A stretch of 64,000 bases of DNA from Niebla homalea (Eukaryota > Ascomycota > Lecanoromycetes > Lecanorales > Ramalinaceae), in assembly GCA_019925105.1 (NCBI GenBank), contig JAHGAU010000024.1:124001-188000 (forward strand), read 5' to 3'. Every line of letters begins with the position of its first letter. Position 1 is the stretch's first letter. The notes beneath the pieces were generated by a model that was not told where the DNA came from, did no database searches, and saw only the letters and a program-made list of their open reading frames with translations. Made by a program: the position numbers and the translations under genes. Shown one piece after another: positions 13,901 to 26,851 of this stretch.

Positions 13901-16712
13901 AATAAATATACTTCCGGGTTATAATATATAACTCGGCGGTTTCTTTTTATAATATTTAAAAGCTAATAAAATACGGTAAAAAATAAAGTAAAAAACTTAA
14001 ATTTATCTTTAAGTTTTTACCCTTAAAAAGATTAAACGGTATAATAATAAATACCTTTAATAACAAAGTTAAGGCTCTTAAAGGGGCGTTCTTTCCCCCG
14101 TTATTAAAAGTTAACTATTCATATTAACGGTATAATATATTTTAAGTTAATAATAATAAATAAAATAATAATTTAAAAAATAATAATTAAAACGATTAAT
14201 AAATTAAAGAAGGATAAGGCCCCCGGACTTAACGGTATATTAAATAGGTTTTTATTTATAATAATATTATTATTTAGAAAAATTTTTATTTATTTATTTT
14301 AAGCTTATTTTAATATAGGATATTACTTTTATAAGTTTAAGGAAATTAAAACGATTATTTTTAAAAAGCCGGTTAAGTTAAATTACTTAAAGGTAAAATT
14401 ATATAAACCTATAATACTCCTTTATACGTTAAGGAAGGCTTTAAAGATAATAATTATAAAAATCTTAAATAATTATATAGAAAAGTATAAATTATTCTTT
14501 AATTAATAAATAAAAATAAGAAGAAAATAATTAACGGAAACGGTTCTTAAAGGCTTAATTAATAACGTATATACGGTATAAAATTATAGGAAAAAGTACG
14601 TTATAAGTCTTTTTTCTTTAGATATTATAAAGGCGTTTAATAAAATAAATTATTAAAAATTATTATATAATTTACGGAAAAAAAAGGTTTTATTTTTCTT
14701 TATAAATTAAATAGAAAGTTTCCTAAATAATTAAGTAACGTTAATTAACCTAAAATAAAAAATAAATATAATAAAGCTTATAATAATAAGGATTCCCCAG
14801 GGGTTATTTATTTTTTTAATTTTATTCTTATTCTTTAATAGCCCGTTTATTAAAAACTTAATAAAATTAAAATAGAAAGTTTAAATAAAAGGCTTTATTA
14901 ACGATATTTACCTTTTAACCTATAATACGTTTACTTATATAAATTATTTAAAATTAAAATAAACTTATAAAATTTATTTATAATAAATAAAAATATATAA
15001 GGCTTAATTTACCTTATATAAGTATAAGTTCGTCTATATAATAAGGAGTTTAAAATTATATAATATAATAATTATAATAAACTTAAGTAATATAATAATA
15101 AAACCGGAAGCTAATATTAAAATACTTAATTTATAAATTAATAAAAAACTGGATTAAAAAAATTATATAAAAAAGGTTTAAAAGAAAATAATTTCATAAG
15201 AAAGAAGCTTTATTTACCTTATAATATTAATATAAAAAGTTATTTTATAGAAAATTGAAATTATTTATAAAACGGTTATAAAACTTATAATAATATACGT
15301 AATAGCCATTTAATACGTATTTAAAAGTATATTTAAATATAAGAAAAAGCCCGTCCGGTAATTATAAAAGGTTTAAAACCGATATTTAAAAGTAATAAAT
15401 AAAGTATATAAAGCGATTCCAGTCCCGGTATTAAAATCCGAAATCTTTATATTATTAATAAAGCTGATTTTAAATTAAATAATCGCTTAAATAAAATTTA
15501 AAAAGGGTATAAACTTAATTATATTAATAAGAAATAAACGTATTTATTAAAATTATAAAAAACCTTAAATAAGAAAGCGTAGAAAAACGGTATTTATCCC
15601 TTTTATGGAAGTTAAATTAAAATAAGTTAGAAAAAAGGTTAACTTAATTTATATTTAAGAAGTTAACGTGAAAATATATAAACTTTTATTTAAAACGAAA
15701 ACGGTAAAAAAGAAGAAAATTATAAAAATAAAATTAATAATAATTACCTTATAAATTATAAAGAAATAAATAAAGTATTAACGTAAATATAAAGAATTAA
15801 TCTTTTAAGGGCGATAATATCCGGCATTAAATAACGATAAGGTTATTAATAAATATCTCCGGTATTATAAGATTATAAGGAAAAGCAATAATATATTAAT
15901 AATCCAACTCCGGATAAATAAAAACGGCTTAATTTACTTCTTTTTTATTATATACGTTAATAATTAGATTAACGTTAATTACGAATATAAATAATAAAAG
16001 TAAAACGTTATATACGTATTAATTTCCTATTTATTATTTAAAGAGCTTAAATCGGGATTAATTAAAAAAGCAGGGATTAACAATTATTATTAAATATTTA
16101 TTAATAAAAAAAGTATTAAAACGGCCGTTAAATTTATAATAACTACGGGCTTATTATTATAATTTAACTTAATTAAAGAAATAAAGGAAATAATTAAAAA
16201 CTTAATTAAGAAACCTTATTATTAACTTAAAGGTAAAAAATAATAACGGGAAAATTATACTTAATAAAGGGCTAAAGGGGCTATAAATACCGGGGCGGTA
16301 TAAAAAACGATATTATATTGGTTAATAAAGTTATATAAATAAAATAATAATAATATACGTATTAATAAGGATATTTAATAATATAATCGGAATTCTAAAA
16401 TTTTAATATTAAATAAACCCGTAAAGTAATAGAAAAGCAATAAATTTAAAAATAACCTTTAAATAAATTTAATTATAATATTATAGATTTTCTTAAAAAA
16501 AACGTATAAATAAATTCTTATTCTTTAAATAACTATAAATATTCTTAACCCTTAAGACGTAAGTAAAGGTTAAATAGATACCGGTTTTTATTCTTAACGT
16601 TATAGATATCGGGTTTTTTACGGCTATTAATAAAGTTAAATAGCTGAATATTAAGGAACGCCGGAATTAACTTAACTAGATCCGTAATATAAATCAATCA
16701 ATCAATCAATTA
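10926..16712 (+). mobile_element. Full-length Tad1-like LINE, copy 1
   Basis: A 5,787-bp non-LTR retrotransposon flanked by a 12-bp TSD, ATATTATTAAGA (10,914-10,925 and 16,713-16,724), inserted in the RT linker of element B. ORF1 begins at the ATG at 10,946 (ATGGCGACGAAYAA..). It runs through a Lys/Arg-rich region and keeps a 62-codon open stretch at 12,115-12,303. Apurinic-type endonuclease is near 12,830-13,560. RT is near 14,150-15,000, with KAPGLNG, LYRPI.LLYTL and SLLSLDI.KAFN-type motifs. RNase-H-like sequence is near 15,400-15,950. The 3' tail is (ATCA)n. Domain order and motifs match the fungal Tad1 clade. RIP-inactivated. Confidence 0.92.
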
Positions 16713-16724
16713 ATATTATTAAGA

Positions 16725-17065
16725 ACTTAAAAAAAGGATTTATTAAGCTTAATAAAGCTTTTTATAAAACCCTTATCCTTTTTACCCTTAAGTTTAACGG
16801 TAATTTACGATTATACGTAGATTACCGTAATATTAATGCTATTATTAAGAGGAACCGATACCTTATTTCTTTAATCGAAAAAATATTATTTTAAGTTATT
16901 AATTATAAATAAATTACCCGCTTGAATATTATCGTAATTTTTAATAAGCTTTATATATACCCGGAAAATAAGGACTTTACGATATTTATTACTTTATTAA
17001 GTATTTTTAAGTATAAAGTTATACCTTTTAATTTAATTAATAACCTTATTTTATATTAATAATAT
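16725..17065 (+). pseudogene. Element B RT fragment between the two LINEs
   Basis: This 341-bp piece of B encodes degraded RT: KKGFIKLNKAF, LRLYVDYRNINAI and a poorly kept ITRLNIIVIFNKL. It is the core of the RT palm. Its last 13 bases (ATATTAATAATAT, 17,053-17,065) are the TSD of LINE-2. It links 10,925 to 22,857 in one frame. Confidence 0.85.
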
Positions 17066-20000
17066 GAATTGGATGAAAATCAATATCTGAGAAATGGCGA
17101 TGAACCCAGAGGTCAGAAACGATGTACGCGTACATAGCTTAAGTAATAATAAGGACAGTACTTTAAATACGATAAGCGGAAGCGGAATAATAGTAAAGGT
17201 AAAAAGGGAAGAAAAGTAAACGGCCCAGGTTAATAAGAACAATAATAAGTTATATAAATAACGCGATAAATACGAAATAAAAAAACCTTAAATTAAATAA
17301 AAAGTTTATAATTAATATGATATACGTAAAAAAACGCATATAACGCGTAAAAATATTATTATAAAAAGTAATAAATAAAGGGCGGAAGGAACGAAGACGA
17401 TACGCGGGGACGGATAAGGGGTAAGCGGAGGTATAAAAAACCTTATTAAATATATATAAATTAAGAAAGAATTAAATAAAAATAAAAAGATACCGGGTAA
17501 ATAAGAATAAATTATAAAAAGAAATAATTATTAAATATATAGGGGAAAAGTAAAAAAGGAGAAAATAATAAGGGTATTAAAAGGTTTCTTTATAATTATA
17601 TAAAAAAATATTACGTTAAAGACTTAACCGATACTATAAATCGGGTTACGGGGAATAAAAGACTTTTACGTAAATATAAGGAAAGGTTTAAGGGAGTTAA
17701 AAAGGTTATACGGAGCTTAAAAGGCGGTAATAAAAATATTAATAAACGGAAATGAAAAAAGATAAAAAAAATATATATATATAAAGTAAAAGAACGATAA
17801 AAGAAACTTTAAAGAAAAGAATAAAGATAAGCTAAATAATAAAAGTTATAAAAGTAATATTAACGTTAATAATAAAAGAAATAAAAACGGAAAAAAAGGC
17901 GGCGGCGTAAAAAAAAATAAAAATAATAACCATACGATTATTAAGTAAAAAAAAAAAGAAAAGTATAGCGGTAAAAATGAACCCATTATAATTAATAAAG
18001 GTATTTAAAGTAACAAAAAAGTTATTAATAGAACAGATTATTACGGTACGTAAATTATAAAACGGGGATATTTTCCTTAATATAGCCTTATTAAAAACGA
18101 AAGAAAAGTTAAAGAAATTAAAAAGATAAACCGGTAAAAAAGAATATAAAATAATAAAAATATTAAGGTAATCCTTTATTATCGCGGTAAACGGAATATA
18201 TTTAATAAAATTTATATAAAAAAAAGGGGAAATTACCTTAAGGCGGATAAAAAAGGAGAATATAATCCTTTACTTTAAGTTAAAGATTATTAATTATAAT
18301 CTTCTTTTTATAATAAAAAGTTTAAACGCCTTTAATTATATAAAAAAATATTCTATAATTATCTTAAGCGTAATATTAATAAAAATATATAACGATATTT
18401 TCAATAAAAAGATAATAAAAAGTAAATCCCTTAAATTAATAAAACCGGGTAACGGATATTTATTAATATTTTAAATATTAAGGGTACGGGTATGATATTA
18501 TAAAATATTTTAATAATATAAAATACGTAATATATATTAAAAGGTATAATACGTATAAATACGTTAACTTAATGGTAAAAAGCTTAACGAAGAACGTACC
18601 AAAATACGTAATATATAGTAATAATAATTACTTAATATAAGACTTACGGTATATAATAAGAACGAAAAAGACTTAACGTAAGGAGATTAGGATAATAATT
18701 AAGGTTTAACGTTATAACTTATATGAATTTAAATTAATAAAGTAATTAAAAACGGTCTTAAGATATAAATAAAGCTTATTAAACGGGAAAAGGTAAAATA
18801 TAATAATTAATAATATAAAAAAAAGCTTATAGTAATATTAATTTTTAAGGCTAACTATTTAACCGGGATTATTATCATAATAAAAAAATTAAAATAAATA
18901 ACGTTTAACCTTAAAAAAAACCGTTTATATAAATAAAAGTTAACGAAAAAAGCCTGACGGATATTAATATTTAATATATTTACGTTTTTAAAAATAATAT
19001 AATATAATATACGTAAAAAAACAATTAAAACTATAATATTAATATTTAAATTTAAAAAAAATAAAGGATATCGATATTATAATAATATAAAAGCCGTTAT
19101 ATAATCCGTATATTTACTTTTCGATTAATACGGAAAATGGTTTTTACCTAGCCTTTAAAAGTAATAAAATGATATAAATATATTTCTTTATTAATAAGAA
19201 ATTAAATATAAATAATTAAGACGTTATTTATTACGGAGGGAACTTATATATACTCCGGATTATATGAAAAAAGGATATTAAGGGTAATTTAAATATTTAT
19301 AATACGTATAATCCGTTACCGGTTAATAAAAAAAACCTTTTATAATGCCGTTACTTAAGGATATTATAATTGTATTTAATAAGTACTTTTTAATAAAAGA
19401 CTTTAATTTTTATTATATTTAATAGAATAAGGACGGTTATATAATTAATTATATTAAATTTAAGGAGCTATTAATAATTATTATATAATTTAATTTTATA
19501 TTATTAACGTTAAAAAAAACTATTATATAGGAAAATTATAAATTTAGGATTATAATTAACTTAATATTTAGCTTAAAAGGTATTATTAACTTAATTATAA
19601 TATATAGACCTTAAAAGGACTTAAAATATAATTTAAATTACGTTTTAATATAAATAACCTTAAATTAATCCGTTAATATAACTCCGTCTTTACCGTTTAA
19701 ATAAGCGTAAAAAATAATTAAAGAAATTAAAATATTTATAAAAATAATAAGAATAATATCTTAATTAACAAAGCTCTTTTAACTTAATAATAAAGAATAA
19801 ATTAACCGTTTTATAAAACGGATAATAAAAACTTTAAATAAAATAATTAATATTATAATTTTAATAATAAAGCTATTTTAAAAAGTTAAAACTTATTAAA
19901 ATAAAAAATATATAAAAACGATTATAAAAGTAAAAACGCTTATAAAATAAATTATTAAATATAAAAACCGGGAAACGTTTTAACGGTTAAAAGAAGTTTA

Positions 20001-22843
20001 AAAAGAAAAAAAGAGAATTATTTAAAAGGTTAAGTTAAATATATTTCCGGATTATAATATATAACTTAACGGTTTCCTTTTATAATATTTAAAAACTAAT
20101 AAAATATAATAAAGAATAAAGTAAAAACCTTAAATTTATCCTTAAGTTTTTACTTTTAAAAAAATTAAACGGTATAATAATAAATACTTTTAATAATAAA
20201 ATTAAGGCTTTTAAAAAGACATTTTTTCTTCCGTTATTAAAAGTTAATTTAATAAATATTAATAATATAATATATCCTAAATTAATAATAGTAAATAAAA
20301 TAATAACTTAAGAAATAATAATTAAGGTAATTAATAAATTAAAGAAAAATAAAGCCCCCGGATTTAACGGTATATTAAATAGGTTTCTATTTATAATAAT
20401 GTCGTTATTTAAAAAAGTCTTTATTTATTTATTTTAAGCTTATTTTAATATAAGATATTACCCCCGTAAATTTAAAAAGATTAAAACGATTATCTTTAAG
20501 AAGCCGGTTAAGTTAAATTACTTAGAAGTAAAATTATATAAACCTATAATATTCTTTTATACGTTAAAGAAAACTTTAAAAACGGTAATTATAAAGATTT
20601 TAAATAATTATATAAAAGAATATAAGTTACTTTTTAATTAATAAATAAAAATAAAAAAAGGACGGTTAACGGAAACGGCTTTTAAAAGCTTAATTAATAA
20701 CGTATATACGGTATAAAGTTATAAGAAAAAGTACGTTATAAGTCTTTTTTCTTTAAATATTATAAAAATATTTAATAAAATAAATTATTAAAGGTTATTA
20801 TATAATTTATAGAAAAAAAGGGTTTTATTTTTTTTTATAAATTAAATAGAAAGTTTCTTAAGTAATTAAATAACGTTAATTAACCTAAAATAAAAAATTA
20901 ATATAATAAAGCTTACGATAATAAAGATTCCTTAAAAGTTATTTATTTCTTTAATCTTATTTTTATTCTTTAATAACTTATTTATTGAAAACTTAATAAA
21001 GTTAAAATAAAAGATTTAAATAAAAAACTTTATTAATAATATTTACCTTTTAATTTATAATACGTTTACTTATATAAACTATTTAAAGTTAAAATAAACT
21101 TATAAAATCTATTTATAATAAGTAAAGATATATAAGGTTTAATTCGTTTTATATAAGTATAAATTTATTTATATAATAAAAAGCTTAAAGCTATATAATA
21201 TAATAACTATAATAAACTTAAGTAATATAACGGTAAAACCGGAAGCTAATATTAAAGTACTTAGCTTATAAATTAATAAGAAATTAAATTAAAAGGATTA
21301 TATAAGAAAAATTTTTAAAAAAATAGTTTTATAGGAGAAAAACCTTATTTATTTTACGGTATTAACGTAAAAAGCTACCTTATAAAAGGTTAAAACCGTT
21401 TATTAAGTAATTATAAAGCTTACGATAATATACATGGTAATTATTTAATATATATTTAAGGGTACGTTTAAATATAGGAAAAAGCCCGTCCGGTAACTAT
21501 AAAAGGTTTAAAATTAATATTTAAAAGTAATAAATAAAGTATAAAAAATAACTCCTATTCCGATATTAGAATCCGAAGTTTTTATATTATTAATAAAATT
21601 AACCTTAAATTAAATAGTCGCTTAAATAAAACTTAAAAAAAATATAAACTTAATTACGTTAATAAGAAATAAACGTATTTATTAAAATTATAAAAAGCCT
21701 TAAATAAAAAGGCATAAAAAAGCGATACTTATTTTCTTTACAGAAGTTAAATTGAAATAAATTAAAAAAAAGGTCGACCTAATTTACGTTTAAAAAGTTA
21801 ACGTAAAAATATATAAATTCTTATTTAAAGTAAAAACGGCGGAGGAAAAGAAAATTATAAAAACGAAATTAATAATAATTACCTTATAAACTATAAGGAA
21901 ATAAATAAAGCGTTAACGTAAATATAAAGAATTAATCCCTTAAGGGCGATAATATCCGGCGTTAAATAATAATAAGGTTATTAATAAATATTTCCGGTAT
22001 TATAAGATTATAAGGAAAAATAATAATACGTTAATAATTTAACTCCGGATAAATAAAAATAATTTAATTTACTTTCTTTTTATCGTATATACCGGTAATT
22101 GGATTAACGTTAATTATAAGTATAAATAATAAAAGTAAAATATTATATATATATTAATTTTTTATTTATTATTTAAGGAGCTTAAATTAAGATTAATTAA
22201 AAGGGTAAGGATTAACGATTATTGTTAAATACTTATTAATAAAAAGGATATTAAAACGGCTATTAAATTTATAATAATTATAGATTTATTATTATAATTT
22301 AATTTAATTAAAGAAATAAATAAAGTAATTAAAAATTTAATTAAGAAATTTTACCGTTAATTTAAGGATAAAAAGTAATAACGGAAAAACTATACTTAAT
22401 AGGGGGTTAACTAGGCTATAAATACCGGAACGGTATAAAAAATAATATTATATTAATTAATAAAGTTATATAAATAAAATAATAATAATATACGTATTAA
22501 TAAGGATATTTAATAATATAATCGGAATTTAAAAATTTTAATATTAAATAAACCCATAAAATAACGGAAAAGTAATAAATTTAAAAATAACCCTTAAGTA
22601 AATTTAATTATAATATTATAGGTTTTCTTGGAAAAAACGTATAAATAAATTCTTATTCTTTAAATAATTATAAATATTCTTAGCCCTTAAAACGTAAATA
22701 AAGGTTAAGTAGATACCGGTTTTTATTCTTAACGTTATAAATATCGGGTTTTTTATAGTTATTAATAAGGCTAAATAGCCGAGTATTAAGGAACGCCGGA
22801 ATTAGCTTAGCTAGATCCGTAGTATAAATCAATCAATCAATCA
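17066..22843 (+). mobile_element. Full-length Tad1-like LINE, copy 2
   Basis: A 5,778-bp element co-linear with LINE-1 and in the same orientation. It is flanked by a perfect 13-bp TSD, ATATTAATAATAT (17,053-17,065 and 22,844-22,856). ORF1 starts near 17,094 (ATGGCGATGAACCCAGAGG), endonuclease is near 18,950-19,700 and RT near 20,290-21,150. The 3' tail (ATCA)n is at 22,826-22,843. It is inserted in the RT of element B only 341 bp of host sequence away from LINE-1. RIP has removed every long frame. Confidence 0.92.
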
Positions 22844-22856
22844 ATATTAATAATAT

Positions 22857-25800
22857 ATAAATAAGGTTTTATTTAATTATTTAAACGTCTTTATTTAAGC
22901 TTACTTAAATAATAGTATTATTTATAATACCATTAAAAAAGAGTATATCCGTTATATATACTTAATACTAAAACGCTTACGTAACGCCGGCTTATAAATA
23001 AATATCCGGAAATATAAATTCAGAGTATAATAAATTAAATTTTTAAGTTTTATTCTTATTATTAACGGGTTAAAAATAAACCCCGATAAAATAAATAAAA
23101 TTAAGGATTAACCGGTCCTTATTAACCTTAAGGCTTTTTAAGGATTTATCGATTTTTATAATTTCTATTAAAGATTTATTCCTTAATTCTTTGGAATAAT
23201 AAAGCCTTTTTTAAAATTTATTAAAAAAATAATTTATTTTTATAATCCCCGGAATACTAAAAGGCTTATATTATACTTAAGGAAGCCCTTATTACGGCCC
23301 CCGTATTAACCTATTATAATCCCGATAGAAAAATAATCCTTAAAATAGACTTTTCAGATTAGGTTTCCGGCGGTATTTTCTTTTAATACGATAAAGCCGG
23401 AAAGTTATACCCGATAACTTATTACTTTAAATGTATATTACCGGCTAAATATAATTATAATATTTATAATAAGGGGTTCCTCGTTATTATTCGGTACTTA
23501 AAGAATTAACGGCCTGAATTAAAAATAATAAAGAAGCCTTTCCGGATTTTTAATAATAACCAGGCCTTAAAGTACTTTATTAAAAGTTAAAAGCTTATTA
23601 AATATTAAATTAAGTATTTAAATATCCTTTTTAAGTTTAATTTTAAGGTTATTTACCGCCTAAATAAATAAAATAATAAAATTAATACCCTTATTTAAAT
23701 ACCCGGTTATTAATTATAAGGTAATAACGATAATAAGGTTAAGGATTAATTTTAAACCGTTTTACCTCCTGAACGCCTTAAGGTCTTAACCTTAAACGAG
23801 AGGGAAGAAGCACCGGTATTAACTTATTTAATGTTTAAAGAACTTAGGTTTTATAAGTAAGTCTATAAAGTTAACCGTATTAATAAAAGCTTAATGGAGT
23901 TTAAGAAAGTAATTATAGAGGATAAATTGTTTAATCTCTAAGGCGTATCTTTAATCCGTATTAAGGTTTAATTTAATATTTTTATTAATAAAGGTAAATT
24001 ATTAGTATTAATATTATTTATTACGGAAGTCTTAAAGTATACTTATAATAAATTAACCAGTAATTGTCCCGGCCGGGATTATATTATTAAACTTATTTCC
24101 CAGTACTTTTTTTAACTTACTTTATAAAACGATATTAATTGTTATATCTTAAGTTATATTATTTACTTTTAGTTTAAAGTTCCGTAATAAAAACCCGTAA
24201 GATTATTTTATTAATTAGAAATCCCGGAATAAAAATAAGTTAATTTTTTGGTTAACTTTATTACCGGATTATTTAAGTATAAGGGTATAAACGTTATCCT
24301 TACCGTAATTTATATATTATTTAAAGGCCAATATTATATCCTTTATTACGTTAAAGAAAAAAAGATTTTTATTAAGGAAATAACCTGGCTTTTTATTAAA
24401 AAAAGTATTTAAGTATTATAGCCTTCCGGATAATATTATTTCTAATTATAGCCCTTAATTTATTAATAAAATATAATGCTTTTTATTATATTAACTTAAA
24501 ATTAACCTTCAGACTTTAATTCCTTATTATATTAAAAGTAATAATTAAATTAAAAGAATAAATTAAGAGGTAAAATAAGGTTTCCGGACTTACGTAAATT
24601 ACTTATAAAACGATTAAATACAATAATTATTAATAGTGGAATTTACGGATAATAATAACTTAAATCGATTAATTAAAATAATACTTTTTTACCTTAATAA
24701 GGACTTTTACCTAAGGATATTATTCAGGCTTAATAATATTAAATACGTTACCGCCCGTAAATAACTTTAAGTTAAAGAAATTATTAATATTAATAAAATT
24801 ATATAGGAAATTATTAATATAATTTACTTTAATTTTAATAAAACTTATAATAAAACGTTTAAGTAAGTTAACTGTTTTAACGTAAAAATATAGAATTTAA
24901 AATTAATAATAAAATTTATATAAACGTTAAGTATTTAATAATTAATTAGCTTAATAAAAAGCTTAACTATAAACGCTTAAGTCTTTATATTATCCTTAAA
25001 TAATATTATTCCTCTTATAAATTAAACGTTTTAAATATTTTCCGGGCTTATTTTATTTTCTATATAAATAATTTAACCTATATTTTAATTAAAGAGAAAT
25101 TATTTTTACCGGGATAAATTAATTTAACCCTTAAACCCGTTATTATAAATAAAAAAGGTATTAAGGAATAAAAGCTTAAAGAAATTATTATTCTTAGTAT
25201 ATTAATTAAAGATAAAAATTATAATATAAAATTAAATGAAAAATTTACCCCCGGATAATATTTAATATTATACCGACGTAAAAGAATTCCTTTATACTTA
25301 AAAATTAATTAAAGTTTTTTATAAAAAGTACCCGGATAAGCCCGGATTATAACCTGGAAATCTAATTAATATCGCTATACTTTAAATAATCTTTAAAGGT
25401 TATCCTAAATATTTAAATTAAATAACGATCTTTACGGGTATAAAATTTAATATTATAGGTTATATATTACGTTTTTATTAAGTTTAAGGGCCTTTTAAAA
25501 CGGCCTTATAGCTCCTTAAAGTTATTAAAACGACTATTATTAATATTACTTACTTATATAGATTATACGCCTTTTTATTAATATAAATTTAATATATAAG
25601 GTAAGAAAGTTAAAAAAATATTTTAAAAAAGGGGTAAATTATAAAAAACGATATTTACCCCGGAACCCCCCGGATGAAATCGCGTTTTAAGGTTTATTAT
25701 AAGGGCTACCGCTACGATCCTACCTTTAAATACTTATATTAATTACCTGGTTACCGCTACGATCCTACCCTTATAGTTCTTATATTACTTACCCGGTTAA

Positions 25801-26007
25801 TTAATAACGGGTAAATAAGGTAATCTATAACTTTTATATTACATACCCGGCCAGCCAGTAATAGTTAAGCTGGGTGGTAACCGGACCTTACTTTAATTAC
25901 CCGGCTAATTAATAACGGGTAAAAAGGGTAATTTTAAGTTTAAAATTTTTTTCCTTTTTAACGTGTTTATAGGCTCGAGGGCGAGCCTTTCTTAGGGGGG
26001 GGGGTAA
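22857..26007 (+). pseudogene. Element B pol, second half: RT end, RNase H, integrase, chromodomain
   Basis: The start reads as the end of RT (degraded LNVFI.AYLNNSIIYN, where relatives have LDVFVSAYLDDILIYS). RNase H is clear near 23,340-23,720 (ILKIDFSD.VSGG, then AKYNYNIYNKGFL). The integrase zinc-finger region and core lie near 24,060-24,700 (NCPGRDYIIKLI.., then LEIPE and NFITGL). A chromodomain-like tail near 25,150-25,350 ends in FYKKYPDKPG. Stops replace Gln and Trp throughout. Confidence 0.85.
25700..25935 (+). repeat. Short tandem and palindromic repeats in the 3' region of element B
   Basis: A block containing CCGCTACGATCCTACC occurs twice, 45 bp apart (25,704 and 25,749). Two near-perfect palindromes of the form TTACCCGG..CGGGTAA follow near 25,790 and 25,900. 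The truncated B copy at 44,480-44,610 has the same motifs but fewer units, so this part of the element varies in repeat number. Confidence 0.7.
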
Positions 26008-26223
26008 TATTAGGGTTCAAGGTTGTTAACAGCTTAGGAAAAGGCTTTACCGGGCCTACCCCGGGCCAAGCCCGGGGTTAATCCGGTACCCAGGAGTGTT
26101 ACCGACTGGGTATATCAGGGCCTTCGGCCCCTTCACTCCTACACCTCTATACTTTAGTGTCTTTAGTTATACGCAATATACCCTTTGCCTATTAACCACC
26201 TTAGAGGGGCTTGCACTCTAACA
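26008..26223 (+). repeat. 3' LTR of element B (216 bp)
   Basis: It starts TATTAGG (RIP-altered TGTTAGG) and ends CTCTAACA, the 6-bp inverted end TGTTAG/CTAACA of this family. It is better preserved than its left partner. A run of G (25,994-26,004) precedes it as polypurine tract. The same LTR recurs at 44,677-44,892. Confidence 0.93.
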
Positions 26224-26677
26224 TTTATAAGGTTATTAAGATTTAATTTTAAGAATTTTTAACTTAATAATTTTTAAAAGTTCTTTATATCTTTTTTTAT
26301 AACCTTATTTATTATTTTATTTATAAATAATACTTTAATTTTGAATTACTTTACTTAATATATTGTTTTTTTTAAACTTTTATATTTATTACGTTTATTT
26401 ATTAATTAAAAGAAATATCTTTTCCGATTTCTTTTTATACGTTATAAATTCATTTTTATATATTATTTAATTTATTTTCCTACTTATTTAATTCTTTTAA
26501 TTTATAAAATAAAATTTTCATCCCAGGTTATATTATAATTCTTTATTATAAAGTTTCCGATGATTTTAAGGTAAAAGCTAGAATTATTAATAGTATTATA
26601 AAGTCTTTTTCTATATTTAACTTTATTATTATTATTAAGGAGGATACCTAGAATTATTTAAGTACTTCCTTTATTTT
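26224..26677. other. RIP-degraded unassigned sequence
   Basis: AT-rich tract between the B LTR and a solo LTR. A minus-strand reading with Gln-to-stop positions can be followed here and continues beyond the solo LTR. It matches no family I recognise, and in DNA this AT-rich such readings arise by chance. Confidence 0.4.
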
Positions 26678-26851
26678 TGTCAGGGACTCAGTAGGGGTAA
26701 GGGTGAATATGACTGAATTTCAACTATGAAGAGAAATCTATGGTACAGTATGTATGCATACAAGTTCACGGAGGGCATACGCTAGGCTTGATTGGGCCTA
26801 GCGCACTGAGTGGCTCTTGGCTATCAGCATCGCAGCCCTTACACCGTAACA
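26678..26851 (-). repeat. Well-preserved solo LTR
   Basis: This 174-bp sequence is bounded by TGTCAG..TAACA and flanked by ATTTT (26,673-26,677) and ATTCT (26,852-26,856), a 5-bp TSD with one C/T difference. Its base composition is ordinary and it shows almost no RIP, in contrast to both flanks. Read on the minus strand it begins TGTTACG and ends CCCTGACA and shares a CATAGTTG stretch with the LTRs of element D, so it is probably a relative. No second LTR or internal sequence is present. Confidence 0.8.

Larger units (their letters stand above)
1..26223 (+). mobile_element. Ty3/gypsy chromovirus B, interrupted by three nested insertions
   Basis: The left LTR (1-123) matches the last 123 bp of the 216-bp right LTR (26,008-26,223), so the element starts just outside the window. 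The internal sequence resumes exactly at each insertion's TSD: 124-289, 7,733-10,925, 16,725-17,065 and 22,857-26,007. Across the LINE junctions the RT reading continues: ..IYPLFSYKL.. before LINE-1, KKGFIKL.. and LRLYVDYRNINAI after it, and a degraded AYLDDILIY equivalent after LINE-2. RNase H lies near 23,340-23,720, integrase near 24,060-24,700 and a chromodomain-like tail near 25,150-25,350. A G-rich polypurine tract (25,994-26,004) precedes the right LTR. The pieces sum to about 7.2 kb, normal for the family. Heavily RIP-mutated with no intact frame; non-autonomous today. Confidence 0.9.

Noticed and set aside
17051..17242. 63-codon minus-strand frame
   Set aside because: Antisense to the start of LINE-2 ORF1 and spanning its TSD; a shadow frame.
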